A DNA stretch of 64,000 bases from Mucilaginibacter endophyticus (lineage in GTDB: Bacteria > Bacteroidota > Bacteroidia > Sphingobacteriales > Sphingobacteriaceae). The DNA lies in contig NZ_QPCG01000001.1 in NCBI RefSeq assembly GCF_003351025.1, positions 1,619,949 through 1,683,948 on the forward strand. Direction: 5' to 3'. Shown piece after piece: positions 42,946-53,357 of this stretch (position 1 is its first letter; every line of letters starts with the position of its first letter). A program made the position numbers and the translations under genes. The notes beneath the pieces were generated by a model. It saw only the letters and a program-made list of their open reading frames with translations. It did not search any database and was not told where the DNA came from.

Positions 42946-44175
42946 TTAAGCGATTGCCAATTCCTCCTGCACCAGTTCTGTCTTTTTTATCGGATCTTTT
43001 AATTTGTTGAAATGTAATACAGCGAAATAAATGAATATGGTAGGGCCGTCCACGCTCATCAACCACCCGTTGTGCGATAAAGCGTTTAACGAGAGCGCTA
43101 TAAAAGTGAAAAATATCGCCACATAAATTGCGCTGCTTTTCTTTTTTATGTTTTTAATGGTTTGCCAAAACAACCGGAGTGTTTTATAATATACTCCCCA
43201 CAGTATGCCAAGTCCCAAAAACGGCCCGAGCACAGTAATGAACATCAGGTAAGCGTTGTGCGATGACAGGCCGAATGTAAACAAGGGATTGCGATAAGTT
43301 ACCTCATCCCAGGTTTTGCCGTAAAATATGAGGCCGAATGGATAGTCGGCATATATTTTAAGATTTTCAGCTGCCATATCGGCCCTGTTAAAATCATTGG
43401 CTTCCTTAGCCTGATTTTTGGATAAGATGTTGTTTTTCTCATCCATGTTGTCCTTTAATACATAAGTATAGAGCCCGAAACATATAATTACAGTGGCTGC
43501 AACCAGGAAAACCGCTTTATAGCGATAATAAATAAACAGGAACAAGGTTACAGCTGCACCAAAGCTTATAAATGCCGATCGGTTCATGCCGAGGTAAATG
43601 CAAATGATGCCGGCTGCTAAAACTAAAAATCTTACTATAACATATTGGTTAGTAGTGCATGAAGCAATAAAAGCAAAAGTGCTGATTGCTACCACCTGGT
43701 AACCGAAGTTAAACTGTGTTACAGCCAAACCTGCAGGGCTTTGTTTTACTGGTTCGCCTAATAACATGCTCCTGATGGGATCAATGGTGCTTGCCATGCT
43801 ATGATCTAATATCATGATACCCATAGAACCTGCCAACAGGATAAAAAACATCAATATGGATGAGTAGTAGCGTGTTTTGTTTGAACCTACAAAATAATTA
43901 AAGTACAGCGAACAAGGTATTACGGTAAGCTGTATGGCAAAAAAGGTGATATAATTGCTTAAGCCAACTACCTGATACAGGAAGGTTCCTACCAATATAA
44001 GTATCAGCTCATTGTAATAGCCGAAGTCCAACAGTGGCTTTTGCACGAAGAATAACAGCATGCAGAAAATTACAGGCGCAGGTATCCTCAAACTATCTGT
44101 CATGAAAATGCCAAAAGCAAGTGTGTACAGATAGAAGAACATTAAACTATAAAAGAGCGTTTTTTTAAGCAGCAT
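42946..44175 (-). CDS. Wzy-like polysaccharide polymerase
   Basis: This 409-residue protein has about 10-11 membrane helices and a large outer loop after the TYVLKDNMDEKNN segment, with SSHNAYLMFITVLGP typical of O-antigen ligase or polymerase folds. Such proteins share little sequence, so the call rests on topology and on the neighbourhood of a flippase, an initiating transferase and Wza/Wzc genes. It would join flipped repeat units in the periplasm. Confidence 0.85.
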   Translation of the reverse strand: MLLKKTLFYSLMFFYLYTLAFGIFMTDSLRIPAPVIFCMLLFFVQKPLLDFGYYNELILILVGTFLYQVVGLSNYITFFAIQLTVIPCSLYFNYFVGSNKTRYYSSILMFFILLAGSMGIMILDHSMASTIDPIRSMLLGEPVKQSPAGLAVTQFNFGYQVVAISTFAFIASCTTNQYVIVRFLVLAAGIICIYLGMNRSAFISFGAAVTLFLFIYYRYKAVFLVAATVIICFGLYTYVLKDNMDEKNNILSKNQAKEANDFNRADMAAENLKIYADYPFGLIFYGKTWDEVTYRNPLFTFGLSSHNAYLMFITVLGPFLGLGILWGVYYKTLRLFWQTIKNIKKKSSAIYVAIFFTFIALSLNALSHNGWLMSVDGPTIFIYFAVLHFNKLKDPIKKTELVQEELAIA

Positions 44176-44195
44176 GATAAAATGATACTGATATA

Positions 44196-44786
44196 CTATT
44201 GGAAAATTCGTTTTATGGTAGATAGTATTATTTTGACATCCATTAAAATGCCCTGGTTGTCAATGTATTCGAGGTTTTTGCTGATTTTTGACGGTACTAT
44301 CACCCTGATATACATATCTTCGGGATCTTCGCTGCCAGCCAGGATATCATTTTCGTCGAAGTACTTGATCGATGCCCAATCCGTTACACCCGGTTTAACA
44401 CTTAGCACCCGCAACTGGGCCGGGGTATACAGGTTTACATATTTGCGTACTTCGGGGCGGGGGCCAACAAAGCTCATATCGCCTACGAGTACATTTAGCA
44501 ATTGCGGCAGCTCGTCAAGTTTATATTTCCTGAGCCAGTAGCCTACGCCGGTAATCCGGTAATCTTTACTACCTATGGTTAGCAGTCCGGCCCTGTCCGA
44601 GTTTACAAACATGGTCCTGAACTTGAACAGGTAAAACTCATTGCCATCTTTACCAACCCTGGCTTGTTTATAAAACGCGCTCCCTCTTGAGTTAATTTTA
44701 ATAGCAATGGCTATCAGTAGAAACAGGGGCGACAAAAAAATCAGCGCCAAAAATGAAAAGCTGATATCAAAAAGCCGTTTAAGCAT
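44196..44786 (-). CDS. PglC-type initiating phosphoglycosyl transferase
   Basis: The 196-residue monotopic enzyme starts with a re-entrant hydrophobic segment (LFDISFSFLALIFLSPLFLL) and has the family core FKFRTM, RKYKLDELPQL with the catalytic Asp-Glu, and FVGPRPEV. It transfers a phospho-sugar from a UDP-sugar, often a bacillosamine or GlcNAc-type sugar, to undecaprenyl phosphate to start each repeat unit. It is the short PglC form rather than the long WbaP form. It lies 8 bases after an aminotransferase gene, consistent with an aminated first sugar. Confidence 0.95.
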   Translation of the reverse strand: MLKRLFDISFSFLALIFLSPLFLLIAIAIKINSRGSAFYKQARVGKDGNEFYLFKFRTMFVNSDRAGLLTIGSKDYRITGVGYWLRKYKLDELPQLLNVLVGDMSFVGPRPEVRKYVNLYTPAQLRVLSVKPGVTDWASIKYFDENDILAGSEDPEDMYIRVIVPSKISKNLEYIDNQGILMDVKIILSTIKRIFQ

Positions 44787-44794
44787 GATGGTAT

Positions 44795-46039
44795 TTATAA
44801 TTCAACTTTTACGGGTTCTTTACACACTTCCAATACAGCATTAACCGAATTGATGACGGTTGCAATAATGAAATCTATCTGCTCATTGGTAAGTTGCGGA
44901 TAAATAGGCAGGGAGATTTCGTTGGCATAAAGCGCGTATGCTGATGGGTATTGAGAAATCTCATATCCCAGATCTTTAAATAGTGTTAGCATGGGCAGCG
45001 GGGTAAAGTGCACGTTGGCCATGATCCCTTCTGCCATGATCATATCCATGATCTGATCGCGCTGAGCTTCTGTTATGCCTTTGATCCGGAGAGCGAACAG
45101 GTGATAAGATGATTCTCTTTGCTCATTTTTTAATGCCGGTTCAATAAACCAATCCATGGCTTTAAAGCTTTCGCAATATATTGCAGCTACACGTTTGCGC
45201 ATAGGGAGCAGCTTATCGTCGTAGTTTTTGAGTTGGCCGAGACCTATTGCCGCGCAAATGTCGGGCATATTGATCTTGAGGCCCATAAACAGAATATCAT
45301 ATTTCCAGCCGCCGCCGTTTGATTTGGTAAAAGCATCTTTGGTTTGACCATTAAGCGTATAAAGCTTTAAATATTTGTACTCGTCAGCCGCATTAAAATT
45401 GGCTGGCAGGTTAATGCAGATGCAACCACCTTCGGCAGTAGTAACATTTTTTACTGCGTGAAAGGAAAAAATCGAAACATCGCTATACTTGGCAGCCGGT
45501 AGTTCATTTATGGTTGCGCCTATAGAGTGTGCCGCGTCCGAAATTAAGAGGATCCTGCCTAAAAGTTGTTGTTTGGGGCTTTCAGGAGCAAAGAGTTTTT
45601 TAGTTTCCGGCGTGTTGATAATAGCTTGTAATTGTTCATAGTCGCAAGGCCAGCCTGCTATATCAACCGCGATAATTGCTTTGGTTTTTGGGGTTATGGC
45701 TTTGGCTACGGCTGTTGCCGAAATACAGCATTCGTTATCAACATCAACAATAACGGGTGTGGCCCCGCAGTGCAGTACGCTTAATGCGGTAGCGCAATAG
45801 GTATAAGCAGGAATAATAACTTCGTCGCCCGCTTTTACTCCAAACCATTTCAGCATTAGTATAGCACCTGATGTCCAGGAGTTTACGCAAACAGCCGCGT
45901 CTGAAGCAGTAAGTTGCTTCATTTGCTGTTCAAGAGCGGCTACTTTCGGTCCCGTGGTTATCCAACCGGAAGTAAGGGTATCCATTACCTCGTTTATAAC
46001 AGCCTGGTCAATGTAGGGTGGCGCAAATGAAATTTTCAT
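44795..46039 (-). CDS. DegT/DnrJ/EryC1 sugar aminotransferase
   Basis: The 414-residue PLP enzyme has the typical VTSGWITTGPKVAALEQQM start region in modified form, the PLP-binding Lys in SIFSFHAVKNVTTAEGG, and the ICAAIGLGQLKNYDDKL end segment. It transfers an amino group from glutamate to a keto sugar. The WbpM-type dehydratase in the same operon makes a suitable 4-keto-6-deoxy substrate. It directly precedes the PglC-type transferase, which may use its product. Confidence 0.93.
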   Translation of the reverse strand: MKISFAPPYIDQAVINEVMDTLTSGWITTGPKVAALEQQMKQLTASDAAVCVNSWTSGAILMLKWFGVKAGDEVIIPAYTYCATALSVLHCGATPVIVDVDNECCISATAVAKAITPKTKAIIAVDIAGWPCDYEQLQAIINTPETKKLFAPESPKQQLLGRILLISDAAHSIGATINELPAAKYSDVSIFSFHAVKNVTTAEGGCICINLPANFNAADEYKYLKLYTLNGQTKDAFTKSNGGGWKYDILFMGLKINMPDICAAIGLGQLKNYDDKLLPMRKRVAAIYCESFKAMDWFIEPALKNEQRESSYHLFALRIKGITEAQRDQIMDMIMAEGIMANVHFTPLPMLTLFKDLGYEISQYPSAYALYANEISLPIYPQLTNEQIDFIIATVINSVNAVLEVCKEPVKVEL

Positions 46040-46056
46040 ATCGGGTTTAAATAGGT

Positions 46057-46824
46057 TTAGTTTCCGGCAGGGATGCGTTCCATAAAAGCAAGTGCTTTTT
46101 GAGCATAATCGCGTGCTAATCTTTTATAAATGCAGTATTTTTCAAAAATGGCATTTGCCAGGGTGTAGTTTGAAAAATCCAAATTATCCAGTGATACAAA
46201 AAGCTGATGGTTTTTTTCAATAAAAGCTTCAAGCTCATTGAATGTCCTGGCCGAACAGGTTTCGGGATGATAATTGAATGTCCAGGTGTATTTTGTTTTT
46301 TTCTCAACTTCTGATAATTGAACGGGCACCCAATTAAAACCGAACCTTACATAAGGCGATCTGAGCAATCCGTCGCTTATTATTTTAATATTAGTGTACT
46401 CCTGTAAAGCCAACAGTGTATTGCGATCGAACGTGTGCGCCGGGGCTATAAAAACAGAAGGATGAACATTTTCGCGCCTGAAGATTTGCGCAGCCTTCCT
46501 TATCTTTTCTTTTTGGGTTTCTAAAGGTACACCGGCAAACTCCGACCGGTTGTTCATTTTAAGGAGGCCGGAGTTATGATTGATGTAGTAATGATCAAAG
46601 CCGTGCATTCCTATCACATAGTTTTTATCCTGAAGCTCGCGTACCAGTTGCCAGTAATAGGGGTTGAAATTACCGCAGGCCTGGAGTTTAGGATCCCTGT
46701 TGGCGGGTATAACTGCTATAATAGGTTTTATGCCATGTCTGTCAAATAAGTTAAAGAAACGATCCCATTTGGCGAGATTGTTTGTTGGGCACAAATCATC
46801 TAAACGAATTAAATATTGTAACAT
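46057..46824 (-). CDS. DUF2334-type polysaccharide deacetylase
   Basis: This 255-residue protein has the deacetylase (NodB-like) pattern: RLDDLCPT at residue 8 with the catalytic Asp pair, GMHGFDHYY with the metal His residues, and FIAPAHTFD. It should remove N-acetyl groups from amino sugars. No signal peptide is seen, so it works in the cytoplasm or on a lipid-linked sugar. It lies between a glycosyltransferase and an aminotransferase. Confidence 0.88.
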   Translation of the reverse strand: MLQYLIRLDDLCPTNNLAKWDRFFNLFDRHGIKPIIAVIPANRDPKLQACGNFNPYYWQLVRELQDKNYVIGMHGFDHYYINHNSGLLKMNNRSEFAGVPLETQKEKIRKAAQIFRRENVHPSVFIAPAHTFDRNTLLALQEYTNIKIISDGLLRSPYVRFGFNWVPVQLSEVEKKTKYTWTFNYHPETCSARTFNELEAFIEKNHQLFVSLDNLDFSNYTLANAIFEKYCIYKRLARDYAQKALAFMERIPAGN

Positions 46825-46841
46825 ATTTTAGTAATAGGGGG

Positions 46842-48011
46842 TTACAAAGCTGGTTGGCTGCTGGTGATCTGAGCTGTTATGGCCGATGTAGCAGCATGTT
46901 TTTTGATCAGGGCTTCCCATTCGCCCAATATTTTATCGGGATGATTGGTTTGTGATATAATGCGGGCTTTACTGCCGAGTTCGTCCCTTAAAACCTGATC
47001 GCCGGCAAGGCGTAACATAGAATCGCTCAAACCTTTTATAGAGCCATTTGCCACCAATATGCCATTTTCGTTATTGGCAATAATTTCGGCAGGGCCAAAG
47101 TTGCAGTCAAAAGCAACAGAGGGGCAACCAAAACTCATAGCTTCAACCAATGCGTTAGGGTAACCTTCATTGCGCGATGGCAGTACATATATTTCGGCCT
47201 GGCTGTAATAGTCCTGCAGGTTGTTCCGGCTGCCTGGTAACAGTACGCGGTCCTTCAAACCAAGTTTGGCAATCTGTTCTATCAGGGTCGCGCGTTCTTC
47301 GCCGTCGCCAACAACTATCAGATCAATATCCTCAAGGCCTGTTTTTGCATAAGCATCAATAAGGATATCAAAACCTTTTACATAAGCCAGACGACCAACG
47401 CCTAAAATAAACCTGCGGTTGTGTACTTTTTTGTCTGAAGCAGGTTGAAAAATGGTAACCGAATTTGTGATACGATCAATATTGCTAAGACTTTTAAAAT
47501 CCCTGTCTTTCAGCAAACACTCTTCAACACCCTTAGCGCTTACAACAACTGCTGCCGCCCTTTTATAAAGGAATAAAGCCAGATGTTTATGCAAATAAGT
47601 GAAACTGTTAACACTCCTGTCTGGCGATGTACGTTCAGAAACAATGTAAGGTACACGAGTTAATGTACAGGTGATCCCGCTCCAGATATTAGCCGATGTA
47701 ATAAACGATAAAGTACATACAGGTCTTAGGATTCGGAGTAGTTTTATAAGTTTATAAAAAGTTTCTGTTATATGATACACCCGGTCTACAAATCTGCTTT
47801 TCTGCCTATCTGTTAGATAATATACCTTAACATCATTGTCGATTTCATATGCCGGAACATCATTGTTCAACGAAATAAGTACCGACTGAAAGTTGTTTCT
47901 ATTAAAGTAATTAGCGAGCGATATTATAACTCTTTCTGCCCCGCCACCTTTCAGTGAGGGGATAATAAAAAACAGAACGGGTTTTGATAAGGGGGCGGCT
48001 GGTATGTTCAT
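46842..48011 (-). CDS. GT4-family glycosyltransferase
   Basis: The 389-residue GT-B enzyme has the N-terminal IPSLKGGGAERVIISLANYF and the donor-site block RNEGYPNALVEAMSFGCPSVA with an intact EX7E. It adds a sugar to the growing repeat unit on the cytoplasmic side. It lies 23 bases after the GT2 gene and 17 before the deacetylase gene, in the same transcript. Confidence 0.94.
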   Translation of the reverse strand: MNIPAAPLSKPVLFFIIPSLKGGGAERVIISLANYFNRNNFQSVLISLNNDVPAYEIDNDVKVYYLTDRQKSRFVDRVYHITETFYKLIKLLRILRPVCTLSFITSANIWSGITCTLTRVPYIVSERTSPDRSVNSFTYLHKHLALFLYKRAAAVVVSAKGVEECLLKDRDFKSLSNIDRITNSVTIFQPASDKKVHNRRFILGVGRLAYVKGFDILIDAYAKTGLEDIDLIVVGDGEERATLIEQIAKLGLKDRVLLPGSRNNLQDYYSQAEIYVLPSRNEGYPNALVEAMSFGCPSVAFDCNFGPAEIIANNENGILVANGSIKGLSDSMLRLAGDQVLRDELGSKARIISQTNHPDKILGEWEALIKKHAATSAITAQITSSQPAL

Positions 48012-48034
48012 GTTTGTGTTAAATGCGCTTGCAG

Positions 48035-48892
48035 TTATAACAGGTATTTTAATGTATCGTAAGCTTTACGGAACCGTTTGTTTTGTAATTCAAAAAGCAG
48101 ATACCGTTTAATATAAAGCAGTAACAGTTTTTTTTTGGAGATGGCAGAGTAGGTGAAATTTTTGATGATCAGGTTAAAATCGCTGATCACCATTTCCATA
48201 CGCACTCTGGTATTGATCATGCTCCAAATACCGCCTTTATGATTACGATAACAACTCATCACCTCGGGTATTACATAAATTTTGCCGCCGGTACGCTGAG
48301 TGGCCCATAGTTTAAACATTTTGTCGCCGGCGTAACATTCAAAAAACCAAGGTGTAGAAAATAGCTTTATGGTTTCGGCAGTGTTCCGGTATACTACGGT
48401 TGCTGTTTTTGTTTCTTCCTGTTTCCCGGCCAATAGATCGGTATAAGTATGTACCAGTGGTTTGGGATTGGGGTGTACATAAAGTATTTCATTGTTGATG
48501 TTTATTACCTTATGATAATGGCAGCAGATAACAAAGTCTGCATTGTTCTCTAAAAAATCAACCTGCTTTTGCAGCTTATACTCATTTGTCCAGTAGTCGT
48601 CGCCTTCGCAAAGTGCTACGTATTTACCCTTACAATGTGCAATGCAATTAATTAAATTTTTATGGGGCCCCGAGTTGGTAGGGGTGGAGATCAGCTTGAT
48701 CCTGCCCGGATAGGTTTCTGAATAAAATTTAATTATTGATTGTGTTTTATCCGATGAGCAATCGTCGCCAATGATGATGTCAAACTTAAAGTTGGTTTTT
48801 TGCATCAAGAAGCTTCTGATGGCTTCGGCTATAAATTTCTCGTGGTTGTAAGTAATACAACAGATACTCACCATTACCTCTTCATCAATCAT
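48035..48892 (-). CDS. GT2-family glycosyltransferase
   Basis: This 285-residue GT-A enzyme starts with VSICCITYNHEKFIAEAIRS. It carries the metal and nucleotide motifs IIIGDDCSSDKT and ALCEGDDYW, the latter a DxD-type site, near residues 38 and 90. It adds one sugar to the lipid-linked repeat. Its start overlaps the upstream aminotransferase stop by 4 bases (ATGA), suggesting coupled translation. Confidence 0.94.
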   Translation of the reverse strand: MIDEEVMVSICCITYNHEKFIAEAIRSFLMQKTNFKFDIIIGDDCSSDKTQSIIKFYSETYPGRIKLISTPTNSGPHKNLINCIAHCKGKYVALCEGDDYWTNEYKLQKQVDFLENNADFVICCHYHKVININNEILYVHPNPKPLVHTYTDLLAGKQEETKTATVVYRNTAETIKLFSTPWFFECYAGDKMFKLWATQRTGGKIYVIPEVMSCYRNHKGGIWSMINTRVRMEMVISDFNLIIKNFTYSAISKKKLLLLYIKRYLLFELQNKRFRKAYDTLKYLL

Positions 48893-50064
48893 ACAGATCC
48901 ATTTACGTTCACGGCTGTCACGTTTATTTCAGATTCAATTTTATCGGTAACCAGGGAGCCAAAATGTTTTGGTTTAACGTTGTTATCAAAATTCTGCGCG
49001 CGAAGCAATAACCTGCAAATAAGATCAAGATCGGAAAGGGAAAGGGTATGGTATAAGGGCAAACAAACTATTCTTGATGCAATGGAATCGCAAACAGGCA
49101 TAGGCTGGTTCTTTACGTATGGCAATGATGACAGCGAAGGATAAAAATACCGCCTGCAATAAATCTGGGCCAGTTCAAGCTTTGCTTTGCTTTGGTGCAT
49201 CAGCGCTTCACTTTCAAAAATAATAGGGAAGTAAGCGTAGTTGTAATCCTGCTCATTTTCAAGTTTCTGGAACTGGACGTTCAGGTTGCTTAAACGCTGC
49301 AGATATTGCTCATACAGGTATTTCCTTTTCTTAAGTATTTCATCAACATGACGTAGGTTGCACAGGCCCATTGCCGCATGAAATTCGCTGTTTTTTGCGT
49401 TGATCCCTTCCTCAGAGAAGGTGTCCACTCCCGAATAACCGAAGTTACGCATCAGGGCCATGGTCCTTAATAATTCCGGATCCTGGGTAAACACGGCGCC
49501 ACCCTCAATAGTATGGTATAATTTTGTTGAGTGAAAGCTGGTTACACTGATATCGCCGTATTCAAACACCGAGCGGTTTTTATAAAATGTACCAAAGCAA
49601 TGTGCAGCATCGTATATTACTTTTAAGTTATGCTTATCAGCAATAGCTTGTATGGCTGTAATATCGCAGGGGTTCCCAAAAACGTGTGTTGCTAATATTG
49701 CTGTAGTTCTTGGTGTGATTGCCGCTTCGATCTTAGACGGATCGATGTTCAGCGTGCCCGGATCAATATCTACAAATACCGGCTCGCAGCCTTGCCATAC
49801 AATAGTGCTTGTTGTAGCAACAAATGAAAATGGCGTTGTGATAATTTCCCCGCTTATGTTAAGTGCTTTAATAGCCAGCTGTAATGCTATTGTTCCATTT
49901 GTAACAAACAGCATATGGCTTACACCCAGGTATTGCTTTAGCTTTAACTCGAGTGTGTTTACAAGCGGGCCATTGTTGGTGAGCCATTGTCTTTCCCAGA
50001 TACTTTTTACGTAAGCTCTGAATTCCTTTTCTGAAGGGAGAAATGGTTTGGTTACAGGAATCAT
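48889..50064 (-). CDS. DegT/DnrJ/EryC1 sugar aminotransferase
   Basis: The 391-residue PLP enzyme has the Asp block KVIYDAAHCFGTFY and the Schiff-base Lys in SVTSFHSTKLYHTIEGG. It is a different subfamily from the one at 44795-46039, closer to the VioA or WecE types. The flanking overlaps (4 bases with both the flippase and the GT2 gene) place it firmly in the operon. It aminates a keto sugar, perhaps for a second amino sugar in the repeat. Confidence 0.94.
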   Translation of the reverse strand: MIPVTKPFLPSEKEFRAYVKSIWERQWLTNNGPLVNTLELKLKQYLGVSHMLFVTNGTIALQLAIKALNISGEIITTPFSFVATTSTIVWQGCEPVFVDIDPGTLNIDPSKIEAAITPRTTAILATHVFGNPCDITAIQAIADKHNLKVIYDAAHCFGTFYKNRSVFEYGDISVTSFHSTKLYHTIEGGAVFTQDPELLRTMALMRNFGYSGVDTFSEEGINAKNSEFHAAMGLCNLRHVDEILKKRKYLYEQYLQRLSNLNVQFQKLENEQDYNYAYFPIIFESEALMHQSKAKLELAQIYCRRYFYPSLSSLPYVKNQPMPVCDSIASRIVCLPLYHTLSLSDLDLICRLLLRAQNFDNNVKPKHFGSLVTDKIESEINVTAVNVNGSV

Positions 50065-51500
50065 CGTTTTAGGATTAATTGGTTAAAGTCTTTAATAGCA
50101 GATAGCTTAATTAATAAACTGGCTCCATAGTAAACCGCGGTAAATACTATGAGTAATATGCCAATTTGCATAGTAGGGATGAAAAAATCATTGATCAGGA
50201 GCTTATCAAGAAAATAACAGCATAGGCCTATGCTGCCGGCTAATGCTACTGTAGGCAAAATATCCTTTATCTGTTCGGTTACAGGGTAATTAATTAAACG
50301 CCCGCTGTAAATGGAATTAATGTAATAGGCAATCACATTAAAAAATAGCTGGAAATACAGCAGCCCATAAATGCCGAAGGGGATAAAGCACAGGATACCG
50401 ATGACACTTAAAACTTTTTTGACAACTTCTAATTTTAAAAACAACGCGCTTTGCCCCATTACTTTTAGCACATTTAAATTGTATGAGTGCAGCGGGTACA
50501 TGATGCCTCCTATACATAATAACTGGAAAATCGGAACAGCGGGCAACCATTTGTCTGTTAATAAAATGTGAAATAGTGGTTTAGCAATGATACACAGCAT
50601 AATGAGTATCGGTGCATTCCAGAATACCACCTGCTGCATAAGCCGTTTATAAACGTTTTTTAACTGTACCGGATCGTTTGATATCTCCGCGAACATGGGG
50701 TAAGTAACCTTATTTATAGCTGCCGATATATTGCTGATAGGCAGTTGGCTTATCGAGTCGGCCCGACTATAGTAGCCAAGCTGGGTTGCCGAAAAGAACT
50801 TACCGATTATGATCAGGTATAAGTTTTGATAAATAGTATCAATTAAACCCGATAGCGTCATTTTGTAACCAAAATGGATATGCTTCTTAAAGCACGCTTT
50901 ATCAAATATCAATGCCGGCCGCCAGTCTGAAGTGATCCAGTGTAAAGCTGTTGATAAAAAGGAGGTGCACAACCCCATCCAAACCAAGCTCCAAACGCCA
51001 TAGCCTAATTCTGCCAGTATAATGCCTAATATGCCGCCGCCAATTGCCGAAGGGATTTGAATGTTGGTTTGTTTTTTAAACTTCAAATCTTTGACCAGCA
51101 GGGTGCTTTGTACCCCAAAAAACGCGTTTATGATTAAAATTAAAGTGTATACGCGTACTACTGAAGTTAACAACGGCTGATGGTAAAAAGCGGCGATAAG
51201 CGGTGCCGTTAAAAAAAGCAATAAATACAGGATGCTGCTGCCAATGAGGTTAAAATAAAAAACGGTTGAATAATCGCGCTGATTGGCATCGGTTGTGCGG
51301 ATCAGCGATGCTGTTAAGCCACCATCCAAAAGGCTGTTGCCTACTGAAATGAAAAGCGACAGCATAGCCAGCAAACCAAATTGTGATGGTTCCAGGATCC
51401 TGGCAAGGAATATGGATATTCCAAAGCTTACTACTTTTGAACTTAGTTGCTGCCACAAGGCCCATACTATGCCTGATACGGCTCTTTGTTTGTAGTCCAT
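50061..51500 (-). CDS. Wzx-type oligosaccharide flippase (MOP superfamily)
   Basis: The 479-residue protein has 12-14 membrane helices and the family start AVSGIVWALWQQLSSKVVSF and FLARILEPSQFGLLAML, which match WzxC/TuaB-type lipid-linked oligosaccharide flippases. It turns the finished repeat unit to the periplasmic side for the Wzy-like polymerase. It follows the dehydrogenase gene by 5 bases and overlaps the aminotransferase by 4. Confidence 0.95.
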   Translation of the reverse strand: MDYKQRAVSGIVWALWQQLSSKVVSFGISIFLARILEPSQFGLLAMLSLFISVGNSLLDGGLTASLIRTTDANQRDYSTVFYFNLIGSSILYLLLFLTAPLIAAFYHQPLLTSVVRVYTLILIINAFFGVQSTLLVKDLKFKKQTNIQIPSAIGGGILGIILAELGYGVWSLVWMGLCTSFLSTALHWITSDWRPALIFDKACFKKHIHFGYKMTLSGLIDTIYQNLYLIIIGKFFSATQLGYYSRADSISQLPISNISAAINKVTYPMFAEISNDPVQLKNVYKRLMQQVVFWNAPILIMLCIIAKPLFHILLTDKWLPAVPIFQLLCIGGIMYPLHSYNLNVLKVMGQSALFLKLEVVKKVLSVIGILCFIPFGIYGLLYFQLFFNVIAYYINSIYSGRLINYPVTEQIKDILPTVALAGSIGLCCYFLDKLLINDFFIPTMQIGILLIVFTAVYYGASLLIKLSAIKDFNQLILKR

Positions 51501-51505
51501 GATGT

Positions 51506-52804
51506 TTAAAGCCGGGCGTTAGCAACATTTTCTGGTAAAAATGCCTTCAAATCGTATAGTGCAGCATTTGGTTTGCAAAGCGCTTTCACATCCAGTTCTT
51601 TAAACTCATCGTGGGCAACTGCAAGTAAAACACCATCATAGGTACGGGTTTTTGACTCGCCGTTTTCGCAGATGATACCATACTCTTTTTTTGCATGCTC
51701 TGCGTTGGCCCACGGATCATGGATATGCACTTTTACTTTGTACTCTCTCAGTCGTTTGACGATATCAATTACGCGGGTATTCCTTACGTCAGGGCAGTTT
51801 TCTTTAAAGGTGAACCCAAGTATCAGCACTTCGGCATCAGTTACTGAAGTGCCCCGGCAAATCATTTGTTTAATAAACTGATCGGCAACGTAAGCTCCCA
51901 TCGAGTCGTTAATGCGACGACCGGCCAGAATAATTTCGGGATGGTAACCTGCTTCCTGGGCTTTTTGGGCCAGGTAATAAGGGTCAACGCCAATGCAGTG
52001 ACCGCCTACCAGACCCGGCCTGAAATTCAGGAAGTTCCATTTGGTACCTGCTGCTTCCAATACCTTATGGGTATCGATGCCTAACTTATTGAAAATCATA
52101 GCTAATTCGTTAACGAAGGCAATGTTAATGTCACGTTGCGCGTTTTCAATTACTTTGGCTGCTTCCGCTACTTTAATAGAATGAGCCTTGAAGGTGCCCG
52201 CTGTAATAACCGATTGATAAAGCTTGTCAATTGTTTCTGCAGCTTCGGGAGTTGAACCGGAAGTGATCTTCCTGATTTTTGACACGGTATGCAGCTTATC
52301 GCCAGGATTGATCCTTTCTGGCGAATAACCAGCAAAAAAGTCGACATTAAAGGTTAAGCCCGATACTTTTTCCAGTATAGGCATACACTCATCTTCTGTT
52401 ACTCCGGGGTATACGGTAGATTCGTAAACTACAATATCATCCTTTTTTAAAACCTTGCCTACCACGCGGCTGGCACTAATTAATGGGGAAAGGTCGGGGC
52501 GGTTGTTTTTATCAACCGGGGTGGGCACTGTTACAATGTAAATAGAACATTGCCTTAATTTTTCAACTTCATCGGTAACGTATAAACCTGTGGCGGTTGT
52601 GCAAACAGGGGTAATTACCGCGTTTAATTGTTCGGAGTCTATCTCCAGGGTATGGTCGATACCCGATTTGAGCTCATTAATGCGATTCACATTAATGTCG
52701 AAGCCAATGACCTTGTATTTTTTTGCAAATTCAACTGCCAGGGGCAGGCCTACATAACCAAGACCGATGATGCCTAATTTAGGTTGGTAATTCTCAATTT
52801 TCAT
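51506..52804 (-). CDS. Nucleotide-sugar dehydrogenase (TviB/WbpA-like)
   Basis: The 432-residue enzyme has the NAD motif [13 protein letters not shown] near residue 12 and the catalytic Cys in [15 protein letters not shown] near 259. It oxidises C6 of a UDP-N-acetyl-hexosamine to a uronic acid using two NAD+. Overall similarity suggests the TviB/WbpA group, but UDP-ManNAc oxidation cannot be excluded. Its start overlaps the antiterminator stop by 11 bases, so it is the first enzyme gene after the regulatory leader. Confidence 0.94.
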   Translation of the reverse strand: MKIENYQPKLGIIGLGYVGLPLAVEFAKKYKVIGFDINVNRINELKSGIDHTLEIDSEQLNAVITPVCTTATGLYVTDEVEKLRQCSIYIVTVPTPVDKNNRPDLSPLISASRVVGKVLKKDDIVVYESTVYPGVTEDECMPILEKVSGLTFNVDFFAGYSPERINPGDKLHTVSKIRKITSGSTPEAAETIDKLYQSVITAGTFKAHSIKVAEAAKVIENAQRDINIAFVNELAMIFNKLGIDTHKVLEAAGTKWNFLNFRPGLVGGHCIGVDPYYLAQKAQEAGYHPEIILAGRRINDSMGAYVADQFIKQMICRGTSVTDAEVLILGFTFKENCPDVRNTRVIDIVKRLREYKVKVHIHDPWANAEHAKKEYGIICENGESKTRTYDGVLLAVAHDEFKELDVKALCKPNAALYDLKAFLPENVANARL

Positions 52805-53357
52805 GATTTTCGCTGATGTTATGAACTGATAAGTTTTGGATTGAAACTCGTGTTACTAAGGCACAATTAATGGTTTCAAAAACCATCAATACATTTTTGC
52901 CCTGAATCTGCAGCACTTTACCCATCTGGTTTACAAGGGCGCCACCTTTTATTGTTACAGTATCGCCAATGCATAAATTCTGGAGACTAACAATCTCCAT
53001 ATCTTTATAGCGTATAAGGTTCGCCCTGATCTCGTCAATAACATTGTCCCTAACTATGGCAGGTTTGCCCATGTAATAAACAAAACCTAATACGCCCATG
53101 ATATAAAGCGCCCGCGATTGCTCGTAGGCGTCAACATGAACAAATACATAGGAGCTAAACAGTGGGACGCTGATCTCCTTCTTCCGGTCGGACCATTGGT
53201 TTACTACGTCCCTCACAGGGCAGTAGCATTCGATGCCGCTTTGTTTTAAAAGCTTGTCCACCTTTTTTTCCCATCGGGGCTTGGTGTAAATTACAAGCCA
53301 TTTTTTTTCACGATAGTTTGTCATGCGAAGTTGTGATACTCTTGATTGGGTTTCCAT
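52794..53357 (-). CDS. UpxY-type NusG-like transcription antiterminator
   Basis: This 187-residue protein has an NGN domain ([20 protein letters not shown] near the start, then [12 protein letters not shown]) and a C-terminal KOW domain ([20 protein letters not shown]). It is a specialised NusG of the UpxY/LoaP/RfaH class, which in Bacteroides binds RNA polymerase and prevents early termination in its own capsule operon. An ATG at 53324 is an alternative start. A 627-bp untranslated repeat region precedes it, and the dehydrogenase gene overlaps its stop, so it is the lead gene of the long synthesis operon. Confidence 0.9.
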   Translation of the reverse strand: METQSRVSQLRMTNYREKKWLVIYTKPRWEKKVDKLLKQSGIECYCPVRDVVNQWSDRKKEISVPLFSSYVFVHVDAYEQSRALYIMGVLGFVYYMGKPAIVRDNVIDEIRANLIRYKDMEIVSLQNLCIGDTVTIKGGALVNQMGKVLQIQGKNVLMVFETINCALVTRVSIQNLSVHNISENHEN